Below, in pieces: positions 16,047-23,476 of a stretch of DNA of 64,000 nt (the first letter of the stretch is position 1; every line of letters begins with the position of its first letter). Source of the DNA: Streptomyces sp. S.PB5 (GTDB lineage Bacteria > Actinomycetota > Actinomycetes > Streptomycetales > Streptomycetaceae). The notes below the pieces were generated by a model. The model was not told where the DNA came from. It did not search any database and saw only the letters and a program-made list of their open reading frames with translations. The position numbers and the translations under genes are program-made. The stretch is taken from the NCBI RefSeq assembly GCF_030403745.1, contig NZ_JAQMWP010000022.1, positions 88,162 to 152,161 of the forward strand. Direction: 5' to 3'.

Positions 16047-18383
16047 CTACTCCGTCCGCAGTCCGTCCGGCCGCATCAGCCGCAGCAGCGGCGGCAGGCT
16101 GAGCAGGGTCACCACGAGGACGACCGCGGCGCCCGCGCCCGTCATCGACAGCACGCTCGGCCAGTGCACGGAGACCGGGGTGTCCGTCATCTTCAGCAGG
16201 ACCGCGCCGAGTGTCAGCCCCACCGTCGAGGCCAGCACCAGCCCGAGGCCGATCGGGATCGCCGTCTGCCACAGCACCGACAGGCTCAGCGTGGAGCGCC
16301 GGGTGCCGAAGGCGATCAGCGACGACAGCAGCTTCTTGCGCTCGCGCAGCTGCTCCAGCTGGGAGACCAGCAGGCTCGCGCCGATCAGCAGCAGGACGCA
16401 GGTGGCGCCGATGAACAGGCCGCCGCGGATGGCGGCGTAGTTCTGGTCGCGCACGCTGGAGGTGAACTCGATGGGCTCGTTGTACGGATCGATGATCGCC
16501 CCCGTGTTGCGGACGTACTCCAGGGCGTCGGGCACGGCGTTGTCGAGCCCGAGGTACAGCTCGCCGGTGAGCAGCCGGTCGGCTCCGGAAGGCAGCGCCG
16601 AGGGCGTCAGCAGCAGGCCCGCGCGGCCGACCCGGCTCGCATCCGCGGTGCCCTGAACGGTCGTGAGACGGTCCGGGACGGTCCAGGCGACCGACTTCGT
16701 CGTCTTGTCGTCGTCGGAGTCGTCGAACCAGAGCTTGCTGCCGCTCTTGACCATTGCTTTCGTGTCGTAGTCGTAGTCGCCGGTCTTCAGGACGAACACA
16801 TCGCCGTCCCGGCAGGAGGGGAGCGTCGCGACCTTGCTCAGGGACGCGCAGGTGCCGACGGACACCGGGGCGAAGTTCTCCGGGTCGACACGGCTGCTGA
16901 CGAGGTACCCCTCGGAGAGGTCGTAGACGTGCTCGACGCCCCGGGTCGCCGCGAACTTCTCCTTGATCGGGGCCACCGGGCTCCCCGAAGGCACGTCCAC
17001 GGCGATCTGCGCGCCGGTGACCTTCTGCGTCTTGTCCTCCGTGTACTGGCTGTCGACGCCGGCGAACAGCATCTGCAGGGCGATCGCCCCGGCCACCGCC
17101 ACCGCGATGCCGTTGACCATGCGGGCCGCCGTACCGCTGCTCAACTGGAGCCTGCGGACGGCCAGTTGCCAGGCGACCGGTCCCGCGCCGAGCCGTGCGA
17201 CCACGGCCTCGACGACCCAGGGGAGCAGCGCGGTCACCCCGACCAGCAGCAGCATCACACCGCCGATGGTGAGGTACTGGTTGAAGTTCCCGCCGTCACG
17301 GCCCTGGCCGATCATCGGGTAGAGCATCGCGAATCCGCCCAGCGGCAGCAGCAGCCGCCACCACAGCCGGCGCCGCGAGGGCTTCGCCGTACGCACCACG
17401 CCGAGCGGTTCGATGACGACCCCGCGCAGCGCGAACTGCGTGACCAGCACGGCGGCCGCGGGCACCGCGACGGCGACCAGCAGGGCCAGCAGGGGCGAGG
17501 GGTTGAGATAGCTCGGGAAGAAGCTGTAGTCGAAGACCTCTACGGAGCCCGCTATCTGACGTCCGATCAGGAAGAATCCGGTGCCCAGGACCAGTCCGAC
17601 CAGGGCCCCGGCCATCGCCTCGCCCGCCGCGACCCGCCGGGTCATCCGCACGTCGGTGCCGATCAGCCGCAGCGCGGCGAGCCGCCGGTCGCGCCGTTCG
17701 CCGCCGAAGCGTACGGCCGCCGCGATGAAGACGGCGACGGGCGTCAGCAGCACCGCGAAGACGACCAGGATCAGCAGGAGCAGTACGGGGTCGAGCGGCT
17801 CCGAGGGCGGGCTGGGCTCCCCGAACCGGTCGATGCGGTTCACGGTGCCGCCGTCGATCTTCGATGCGAGGTTCTCGGCGCCCCGGTAGAAGGCGAGTTC
17901 GGCCGAACCGACCAGCCCGCTCTCCCCGATGGTCCCGACGATCCGCTCCGGCAGCCGCTCCCGCAGCAGCTTGCCGTCGTCGGAGTCCAGGAGCTTCTTC
18001 AGCGCGGGGGAGACGACCATCTCGCCCGGCTCGGGGAAGGCGGAAACCCCGGGCGGCAGCGGCGACTTGGCGCCCTCGGGCTCCAACTCCCGTCCCCGCA
18101 CGTTCTTGTCGTGGTACGTCGTGGTGATGTACCCGACGACCAGCGTGTCGTCCGCCTTCTTCAGCCGTTCCGCGCTGAACCTCATGTCGGAGCGCGCCGT
18201 CTCCCGCTCGTCGCGCGTCGCCATGGCGTTCGGGATCGCGGTCGTCAGAAGCAGCAGCGCCACCCCGAGACCGACCCCGACGGCCGTCAGCAGCACCCGG
18301 ATCCAGCCCTCGCGCCCTCCGGCGAACGCGAATCTGACCCCCATCGCGAGGTCCCGCGCCCACTGTCCCCCTGCGGAACTCAT
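16047..18383 (-). CDS. ABC transporter permease, FtsX/MacB type
   Basis: ATG 18383 overlaps the ATPase stop (ATGA) and gives 778 residues; the longer open frame is only an antisense extension. The N-terminal helix WIRVLLTAVGVGLGVALLLLTTAI is followed by a large extracytoplasmic domain (about 60-235), three helices of a first FtsX domain (LLLLILVVFAVLLTPVAVFI and on), a middle section with further helices and a second external domain, and a C-terminal FtsX domain (GGLFIGATCVLLLIGASLLV). Two FtsX domains in one chain are typical of BceB/YxdM-like and Streptomyces export permeases for peptides or lipids. It works with the adjacent ATPase under the PadR repressor. Confidence 0.88.
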   Translation of the reverse strand: MSSAGGQWARDLAMGVRFAFAGGREGWIRVLLTAVGVGLGVALLLLTTAIPNAMATRDERETARSDMRFSAERLKKADDTLVVGYITTTYHDKNVRGRELEPEGAKSPLPPGVSAFPEPGEMVVSPALKKLLDSDDGKLLRERLPERIVGTIGESGLVGSAELAFYRGAENLASKIDGGTVNRIDRFGEPSPPSEPLDPVLLLLILVVFAVLLTPVAVFIAAAVRFGGERRDRRLAALRLIGTDVRMTRRVAAGEAMAGALVGLVLGTGFFLIGRQIAGSVEVFDYSFFPSYLNPSPLLALLVAVAVPAAAVLVTQFALRGVVIEPLGVVRTAKPSRRRLWWRLLLPLGGFAMLYPMIGQGRDGGNFNQYLTIGGVMLLLVGVTALLPWVVEAVVARLGAGPVAWQLAVRRLQLSSGTAARMVNGIAVAVAGAIALQMLFAGVDSQYTEDKTQKVTGAQIAVDVPSGSPVAPIKEKFAATRGVEHVYDLSEGYLVSSRVDPENFAPVSVGTCASLSKVATLPSCRDGDVFVLKTGDYDYDTKAMVKSGSKLWFDDSDDDKTTKSVAWTVPDRLTTVQGTADASRVGRAGLLLTPSALPSGADRLLTGELYLGLDNAVPDALEYVRNTGAIIDPYNEPIEFTSSVRDQNYAAIRGGLFIGATCVLLLIGASLLVSQLEQLRERKKLLSSLIAFGTRRSTLSLSVLWQTAIPIGLGLVLASTVGLTLGAVLLKMTDTPVSVHWPSVLSMTGAGAAVVLVVTLLSLPPLLRLMRPDGLRTE

Positions 18384-19066
18384 ACGACTCGCTCCATGTC
18401 CCGGGACTTGCCGTCCCGTACGACGATCTCGCGGTCGGAGTAGGCCGCCACCCGCGCCTCGTGCGTGACGAGCACGACGGCCGCGTTGGTGGACCGCGCG
18501 GCCTCGGTGAGCAGCTCCATGACCCGCTCGCCGTTGAGCGAGTCGAGCGCGCCGGTCGGCTCGTCGGCGAACAGCACACGCGGGCTGGTCACCAGCGCCC
18601 GTGCCACCGCGACGCGCTGCCCCTGACCGCCGGAGACCTCCCCGGGCCGCTTCTTCCTCAGGTCGTCGACCTCGAGCCGTTCCATCCACCCGAGCGCGGT
18701 CTTCTCGGCCTCCTTGCGGGAGGTGCCGTTGAGCCGCAGCGGCAGGGCGACGTTCTCGACGCAGGTCAACTCGGGGACCAGCTGGCCGAACTGGAAGACG
18801 AACCCGAACTCGGAGCGGCGCAGCGCGCTGCGCTGGGCGTCGTTCATGGTCGCCATCTCGCGCCCGTTGTACATGATCGAGCCCGAGTCGGGCGTCACGA
18901 TCCCGGCGAGACAGTGCAGCAGCGTCGACTTGCCGGACCCGGAGGGGCCCATCACGGCGACGACCTCACCGGGGTGGATGGAGAACTCGGCGCCGTCGAG
19001 CGCGAGGGTCGGGCCGTACGCCTTGCGCAGGTCGTCGGCCACGAGAAGGGAACCGGCAGGAGTCAC
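18380..19066 (-). CDS. ABC transporter ATP-binding protein (LolD/MacB type)
   Basis: This 228-residue ATPase has Walker A GPSGSGKST near residue 41, a Q-loop in FVFQFGQLVPELT, signature VSGGQGQRVAVARAL, Walker B VLFADEPTGALDS and the switch His in VLVTHEARVA. Length and order are those of MacB/LolD-type ATPases, which pair with FtsX-like permeases. Its start overlaps the PadR stop and its stop overlaps the permease start, so all three genes are translationally coupled. It powers a mechanotransmission-type exporter rather than an importer, as no binding protein is present. Confidence 0.93.
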   Translation of the reverse strand: MTPAGSLLVADDLRKAYGPTLALDGAEFSIHPGEVVAVMGPSGSGKSTLLHCLAGIVTPDSGSIMYNGREMATMNDAQRSALRRSEFGFVFQFGQLVPELTCVENVALPLRLNGTSRKEAEKTALGWMERLEVDDLRKKRPGEVSGGQGQRVAVARALVTSPRVLFADEPTGALDSLNGERVMELLTEAARSTNAAVVLVTHEARVAAYSDREIVVRDGKSRDMERVV

Positions 19067-19587
19067 TGGGCCACCACCTGGGCGAGTTTGTCGAGGCGCG
19101 CGGCGGTCAGTTCCAGCCAGCGCAGATCGGCTTCGAGATGGAACAGGGCGTGGTCGCAGATCAGCTGGTCCGCGAGGTCACCCTTCCGCTTGCGGTCGGT
19201 GAGGATCCGCATCATCCGCAGATGCTCCGAGCGCTGGGTGTCGAGGATGTCGGCCGCGTCGCGGTGCGTGAGCAGCGCCAGGACGACCTTCGTGTAGAGG
19301 GTCGACTGCAGATACGGCTCGGGCTTCTCCGGCGTGGCCAGCCACCGCTGTACGTCGGTGATGCCGGCCTCGGTGATCGCGTACCGCTTGCGCTCCGGAC
19401 CGCCGCCCGCCTCGATGCCGTCGACCTCGACGAGACCGTTCTTCAGCAGGCGGGACATCGTCGAGTAGACCTGGCCGTAGTGCAGCGGCCGGTCGTGACC
19501 GAACTTCTCGTCGAAGGCCCGCTTCAGGTCGTAGCCGTGGCGGGGCCCGGACTCCAGGAGTCCCAAAAGGGTGTGACCGATGGACAT
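19063..19587 (-). CDS. PadR family transcriptional regulator
   Basis: The 174-residue protein begins MSIGHTLLGLLESGPRHGYDLKRAF, the canonical PadR winged helix, with YGQVYSTMSRLLKNGLVEVDG as recognition helix and wing, and ends in a helical dimerisation domain (about 100-174). It is the first gene of a three-gene operon with the ABC exporter and presumably represses it until a toxic compound is bound. There is no Shine-Dalgarno before the ATG: the bases are TACAGT-cctcccc-ATG, so the transcript is probably leaderless. A near-perfect palindrome covers that promoter. Confidence 0.9.
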   Translation of the reverse strand: MSIGHTLLGLLESGPRHGYDLKRAFDEKFGHDRPLHYGQVYSTMSRLLKNGLVEVDGIEAGGGPERKRYAITEAGITDVQRWLATPEKPEPYLQSTLYTKVVLALLTHRDAADILDTQRSEHLRMMRILTDRKRKGDLADQLICDHALFHLEADLRWLELTAARLDKLAQVVAQ

Positions 19588-19598
19588 GGGGAGGACTG

Positions 19599-19624
19599 TA
19601 CATGCGGTGTATACCCCGCATGTA
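19599..19624. promoter_or_regulatory. palindromic operator of the PadR-ABC operon
   Basis: TACATGCGG (19599-19607) and CCGCATGTA (19616-19624) form a 9-bp inverted repeat around an 8-bp centre containing GTATAC. On the minus strand it ends directly next to a -10-like TACAGT that lies seven bases before the padR ATG. Position and symmetry fit autorepression by the PadR dimer; PadR sites commonly have an ATGT-N8-ACAT-like core. Confidence 0.6.
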
Positions 19625-19703
19625 TACGTCGAGTGTGTAGACCGTGGGAACAGGCGCCCAGCCGCAGGTGGGAGGCGATTGTCACGGTTCTGCTACACGG
19701 ACC

Positions 19704-19943
19704 TCAGGTCTCTGGATCCACCGGCGGACGGCCCCGGCGGGGCAGCGGGCCGGCGTCCCGCGGCAGCCGCCCCGCCTCCTTCAAGGCGCGCCGCAGCAGG
19801 AACTCGATCTGGGCGTTGGCCGAGCGCAGCTCGTCCCCGGCCCACCGGGCCAGTGCCTCGTACACCGCGGGATCCAGGCGCAGCAGCACCTGCTTGCGCT
19901 GTGAGCGACCTTGAGGGGCCGAACCCCCGGCGGGGGCCGTCAC
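19704..19943 (-). CDS. small ribbon-helix-helix-like protein
   Basis: GTG 19943 overlaps the stop of the SPFH gene (GTGA) and gives 79 residues. The core RKQVLLRLDPAVYEALARWAGD, then LRSANAQIEFLLRRALKEAG, has the strand-helix-helix pattern of Arc/CopG (RHH) proteins. The basic RxxxxLRLDP start would form the DNA-contacting ribbon. Tight coupling to the SPFH/stomatin-like gene suggests that it regulates or accompanies it. An earlier in-frame start at 19994 would lie inside the SPFH gene and is less likely. Confidence 0.65.
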   Translation of the reverse strand: MTAPAGGSAPQGRSQRKQVLLRLDPAVYEALARWAGDELRSANAQIEFLLRRALKEAGRLPRDAGPLPRRGRPPVDPET

Positions 19944-20872
19944 TGGTAGAGGGTCCCCGTGTTCAGGACGGGCTGGGCCGCGCGGTCCCCGCACAGCACC
20001 ACCATCAGGTTCGACACCATCGCCGCCTTCCGCTCCTCGTCCAGTGCCACGATGTCCTGCTCGCTGATCCGGGCCAGCGCCGCCTCGACCATCCCGACCG
20101 CGCCGTCCACGATCTGCCGCCGCGCCGCGACGATCGCCCCGGCCTGCTGCCGCTGGAGCATCGCCGAGGCGATCTCGGGAGCGTAGGCGAGGTGGGTGAA
20201 GCGGGACTCGATGATCTCGACGCCCGCCGCCTCCACGCGCGCGTGCAGCTCCAGGGCGAGCTTCTCGGTGATCTCCTCGGCGTTCCCGCGCAGCGACAGA
20301 CCGCCCTCGTCATGGGCGTCGTACGGGTACTCGATGGCGATGTGCCGGACGGCCGCCTCGGTCTGCGTCGAGACGAACTCGATGTAGTCGTCCACCTCGA
20401 AGGTCGCCTGCGCGGTGTCCTCGACCCGCCACACCACGACCGCGGCGAGCTCGATCGGGTTGCCGTAGGCGTCGTTGACCTTCAGGACGGCCGTCTCGTG
20501 GTTCCGTACCCGCGTCGAGATCTTGGTGCGCGAGGTCAGCGGGTTCACCCAGCGCAGCCCGTCCTGCCGGATCGTCCCCCGGTACCGCCCGAAGAGCTGC
20601 ACGACCCGCGCCTCGCCCGGCGCCACCATGTTCAGCCCGCACATGGCGAGGAAGGCGGCGATCCCGACCAGGATGCCGCCCACGATGAGCGCGGCTTTTG
20701 CGCCGGTCGCCGGGACCGCCGTAGCGGCCGCAATCATTCCGGCGCCCGCGAACAGCCCCAGCAGCCCGAGCAGCAGGGCCAGCCCTCCGCCGATGCTGTG
20801 CGCGGCGAACTCCCGCACGCGCGGTGCGGGCATCTCGGGTACGTCGACCGTGGTGTCGTCGTGGGTGGTCAT
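19940..20872 (-). CDS. SPFH/prohibitin (band 7) domain membrane protein
   Basis: ATG 20872 with GGGGGAA upstream gives 310 residues; an ATG at 20908 lacks a ribosome binding site. Two hydrophobic segments (GGGLALLLGLLGLFAGAGMI and ALIVGGILVGIAAFLAMCGL) are followed by an SPFH domain starting VAPGEARVVQLFGRYRGTIR, with YEFVSTQTEAA-like and RHIAIEYPYD segments and a long C-terminal coiled coil. SPFH proteins form large ring or cage scaffolds in membrane microdomains. The downstream RHH-like gene is translationally coupled. Palindromes in the promoter suggest regulation. Confidence 0.88.
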   Translation of the reverse strand: MTTHDDTTVDVPEMPAPRVREFAAHSIGGGLALLLGLLGLFAGAGMIAAATAVPATGAKAALIVGGILVGIAAFLAMCGLNMVAPGEARVVQLFGRYRGTIRQDGLRWVNPLTSRTKISTRVRNHETAVLKVNDAYGNPIELAAVVVWRVEDTAQATFEVDDYIEFVSTQTEAAVRHIAIEYPYDAHDEGGLSLRGNAEEITEKLALELHARVEAAGVEIIESRFTHLAYAPEIASAMLQRQQAGAIVAARRQIVDGAVGMVEAALARISEQDIVALDEERKAAMVSNLMVVLCGDRAAQPVLNTGTLYQ

Positions 20873-20917
20873 GGGGTTCCCCCGTTCTCGTATGCCGTCA
20901 TCCGGCATAGCTCTGGT

Positions 20918-20937
20918 CTATCTAAGTGATAGCACTT
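20918..20937. promoter_or_regulatory. overlapping palindromes upstream of SPFH gene
   Basis: CTATC-N5-GATAG (20918-20932) overlaps AAGTG-N4-CACTT (20924-20937), 45-65 bp upstream of the SPFH start in the AT-rich promoter region. This looks like an operator for a dimeric repressor; I cannot name it. The RHH-like product of the operon is one candidate. Confidence 0.4.
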
Positions 20938-21131
20938 TTACCGGCGAAGGCAACCCTTCGAGTCGTTCGCTCGTCAGTTCCGTAAGGAATGGGTGCTGAT
21001 TGTCACGTCCGCAAAAGACCGGATCGGCCGCCCTTTGTCACATCTCCCGGTGTTAGCTTTCTGAGCTGACCTGAGCGGCGAACCTGTGTGACGCGTGCGC
21101 ACACACGAGCGAAGCGGAGCGGAACGGACCC

Positions 21132-23414
21132 ATGGGACGAGCGGAAGAAAGACGAGCGCGACAGCGCGGCGGTCGCCGCCGTGCCGCGCCCAGAGGCCGT
21201 TCGTCGAGGATGGCGAGCGGCGGCAGCGAGAAGAGCGTCATACGCCGGCTCTTCACCTGGAAGAAGATCCTCGGCGCGTTCCTAGGCTTCTGCCTGCTCG
21301 GCATCGGCGCGTTCATCGTGCTGTACATGATGGTGCAGGTCCCCGAGGGGAACGCGCTGGCCCAGAAGCAGAGCAACACCATCCGGTACAGCAACGGCGA
21401 CGTCCTGGTCCGGGACGGCGAGGTGAACCGCGAGAACGTCGACCTCGCCAAGATCCCCAAGAAGGTCCAGCTCACCTTCGTCGCCGCCGAGAACAAGTCC
21501 TTCTACCAGGACTCCGGCATCGACCTGAAGGGCACCGCCCGCGGTCTGCTCAACACGCTGTCCGGCAAGGGCAAGCAGGGTGGTTCGACGATCACCCAGC
21601 AGTACGTCAAGAACTACTACCTCACCCAGGACCAGACGGTCACCCGCAAGCTCAGGGAGCTGGTGATCTCGCTCAAGGTCGACCGCGAGAAGTCCAAGGA
21701 CGAGATCCTCGCGGGCTACATCAACACCAGCTACTACGGCCGTACCGCCTACGGCATCCAGGCCGCCGCACAGGCCTACTACCGCGTCGACGCCGACGAG
21801 CTGAGCGTCGAGCAGGGCGCCTACCTCGCCGCGCTGCTGCAGGCGCCGAGCCAGTACGACTGGAACGTCGCCTCCAAGACCAGCAAGAAACTGGTCACGC
21901 AGCGCTGGAACTACGTCCTGGACAACATGGTCGAGGAAGGCTGGCTGGACGCCTCCGAGCGCGCGGACATGAAGTTCCCCGTCCCGAAGGAGCCCAAGCC
22001 CGAGGCCGGGCTCAAGGGACAGAAGGGCTACTTCGTCAAGCTCGCCAAGCAGCAGCTCGTCAAGCAGCTGATGGCCAACGACGACCTCACCGAGGACGAG
22101 GCCGAGGCGCAGTACGAAAAGGGTGGCTGGACCATCACCCTCAACATCGACAAGAAGAAGCAGGCCCAGCTGGAGAAGGCCGTCAAGACCCAGCTGACCG
22201 AGAACCTGGACCCGGACGAGCGGGCGGTCGACAAGAACATCCAGGCCGGTGCCGCCTCCGTCGACCCCAAGACGGGGAAGATCGTCGCCCTGTACGGCGG
22301 CGAGGACTACACCAAGCACTACTACAGCAACGCCAACCGCACCGACTACCAGCCCGCCTCGACGTTCAAGCCGGTCATCCTGGCGGCCGCCCTGGAGGAG
22401 GGCGCCGAGACCCAGGACGGCGACAAGATCACCGCTGACACGGTCTACGACGGCACCAGCAAGCGTCCGGTCGAGGGCAGCGACATCGCCTTCGCCCCGG
22501 AGAACGAGGACGACGAGGACTACGGCGACGTCACCGTCCAGACGGCGATGAACAAGTCCATCAACTCCGTCTTCGCGCAGATGGGCGTCGACGTGGGCAT
22601 GGACAAGGTCCTGGCGACCGCCGAGAAGCTCGGCATGGACACCGGCGGCATGAAGGCGCTGCCCGCCTACACGCTCGGCACGATGGGCGCGAGCCCGATC
22701 CAGATGGCCGGCGTCTACGCCACCCTCGACAACCACGGCAAGAAGGTCACCCCGACCATCATCAAGTCGGCCGAGCGCAACGGCGCCCCGGTCGAGATGA
22801 GCGACGCGATCGGCGACCAGGTCATCAGCCGCGAGACCGCCGACGCGGTGACCTCGGTGCTGACGGGCGTGGTCGACGACGGTACGGCCAGGAGGGCCGT
22901 CCGCAACAACCCGCTGCGCGACGGCCAGGAGGTCGCCGGCAAGACGGGTACGTCCGACGACAACCTCTCGGCCTGGTTCACCGGCTACACGCCCGACCTG
23001 GTCACCTCGGTCGGCCTGTTCGGCGAGGACTTCAAGACCAAGAAGCAGGCCAAGATGTACGGCGCCGGCGGCGAGGACCGCGTCAACGGCGGTGGCTTCC
23101 CGGCGCAGATCTGGGCGGCGTACATGTTCGGAGTGACGTCCACGGACGCCGAGTTCGACCTGGACACCGACCAGGGCGCGGCGGTCGAACCGTCGTTCAC
23201 CCCGTCGCAGACGCCCAGCCGGACGCCGACGGAGGAGCCGACGAGCCAGGAGCCGACGACTCAGGCCCCGACGACCAAGGCCCCGACCCAGACGCCCACT
23301 CAGACGCCCACCCAGACCCCGACGCAGACACCCACCCAGACACCCACGCAGACGCCGACGACGAAGCCGCCGATTGACGGCACGGACCCGGTGGACCCAG
23401 GGGGAGAGCAGTAA
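21132..23414 (+). CDS. class A penicillin-binding protein (transglycosylase/transpeptidase)
   Basis: The 760-residue protein has a basic cytoplasmic N-terminus, one membrane anchor (AFLGFCLLGIGAFIVLYMMV, near 50-70), a GT51 transglycosylase (AAENKSFYQDSGID near residue 117, GGSTITQQYVKNYYL, RKLRELVISLKVDR, GYINTSYYGR) and a transpeptidase with the SXXK serine in PASTFK (about residue 407-411), SXN in NKSINSVF and KTG in AGKTGTSDDN (about 604). It polymerises and crosslinks peptidoglycan outside the membrane. The C-terminus is a disordered Thr/Pro tail of TQTP repeats. A strong terminator follows. Confidence 0.95.
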   Translation: MGRAEERRARQRGGRRRAAPRGRSSRMASGGSEKSVIRRLFTWKKILGAFLGFCLLGIGAFIVLYMMVQVPEGNALAQKQSNTIRYSNGDVLVRDGEVNRENVDLAKIPKKVQLTFVAAENKSFYQDSGIDLKGTARGLLNTLSGKGKQGGSTITQQYVKNYYLTQDQTVTRKLRELVISLKVDREKSKDEILAGYINTSYYGRTAYGIQAAAQAYYRVDADELSVEQGAYLAALLQAPSQYDWNVASKTSKKLVTQRWNYVLDNMVEEGWLDASERADMKFPVPKEPKPEAGLKGQKGYFVKLAKQQLVKQLMANDDLTEDEAEAQYEKGGWTITLNIDKKKQAQLEKAVKTQLTENLDPDERAVDKNIQAGAASVDPKTGKIVALYGGEDYTKHYYSNANRTDYQPASTFKPVILAAALEEGAETQDGDKITADTVYDGTSKRPVEGSDIAFAPENEDDEDYGDVTVQTAMNKSINSVFAQMGVDVGMDKVLATAEKLGMDTGGMKALPAYTLGTMGASPIQMAGVYATLDNHGKKVTPTIIKSAERNGAPVEMSDAIGDQVISRETADAVTSVLTGVVDDGTARRAVRNNPLRDGQEVAGKTGTSDDNLSAWFTGYTPDLVTSVGLFGEDFKTKKQAKMYGAGGEDRVNGGGFPAQIWAAYMFGVTSTDAEFDLDTDQGAAVEPSFTPSQTPSRTPTEEPTSQEPTTQAPTTKAPTQTPTQTPTQTPTQTPTQTPTQTPTTKPPIDGTDPVDPGGEQ
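23285..23358 (+). repeat. tandem codon repeat encoding (TQTP)n tail of the PBP
   Basis: A 12-bp unit (acncagacnccn) repeats about six times with silent changes at third positions, encoding TQTPTQTPTQTP. The silent variation suggests selection for the Thr/Pro peptide rather than a very recent DNA expansion. Confidence 0.7.
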
Positions 23415-23419
23415 CGGAA

Positions 23420-23452
23420 GGGCGCCCGGCCGCGAAGGCCGGGCGCCCTTTT
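23420..23452 (+). terminator. intrinsic terminator of PBP gene
   Basis: GGGCGCCCGGCC (23420-23431), loop GCGAA, GGCCGGGCGCCC (23437-23448), then TTTT. It starts six bases after the stop codon. Confidence 0.8.
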
Positions 23453-23476
23453 GTCGGTTCGGGCCCAGGTGCGGGT

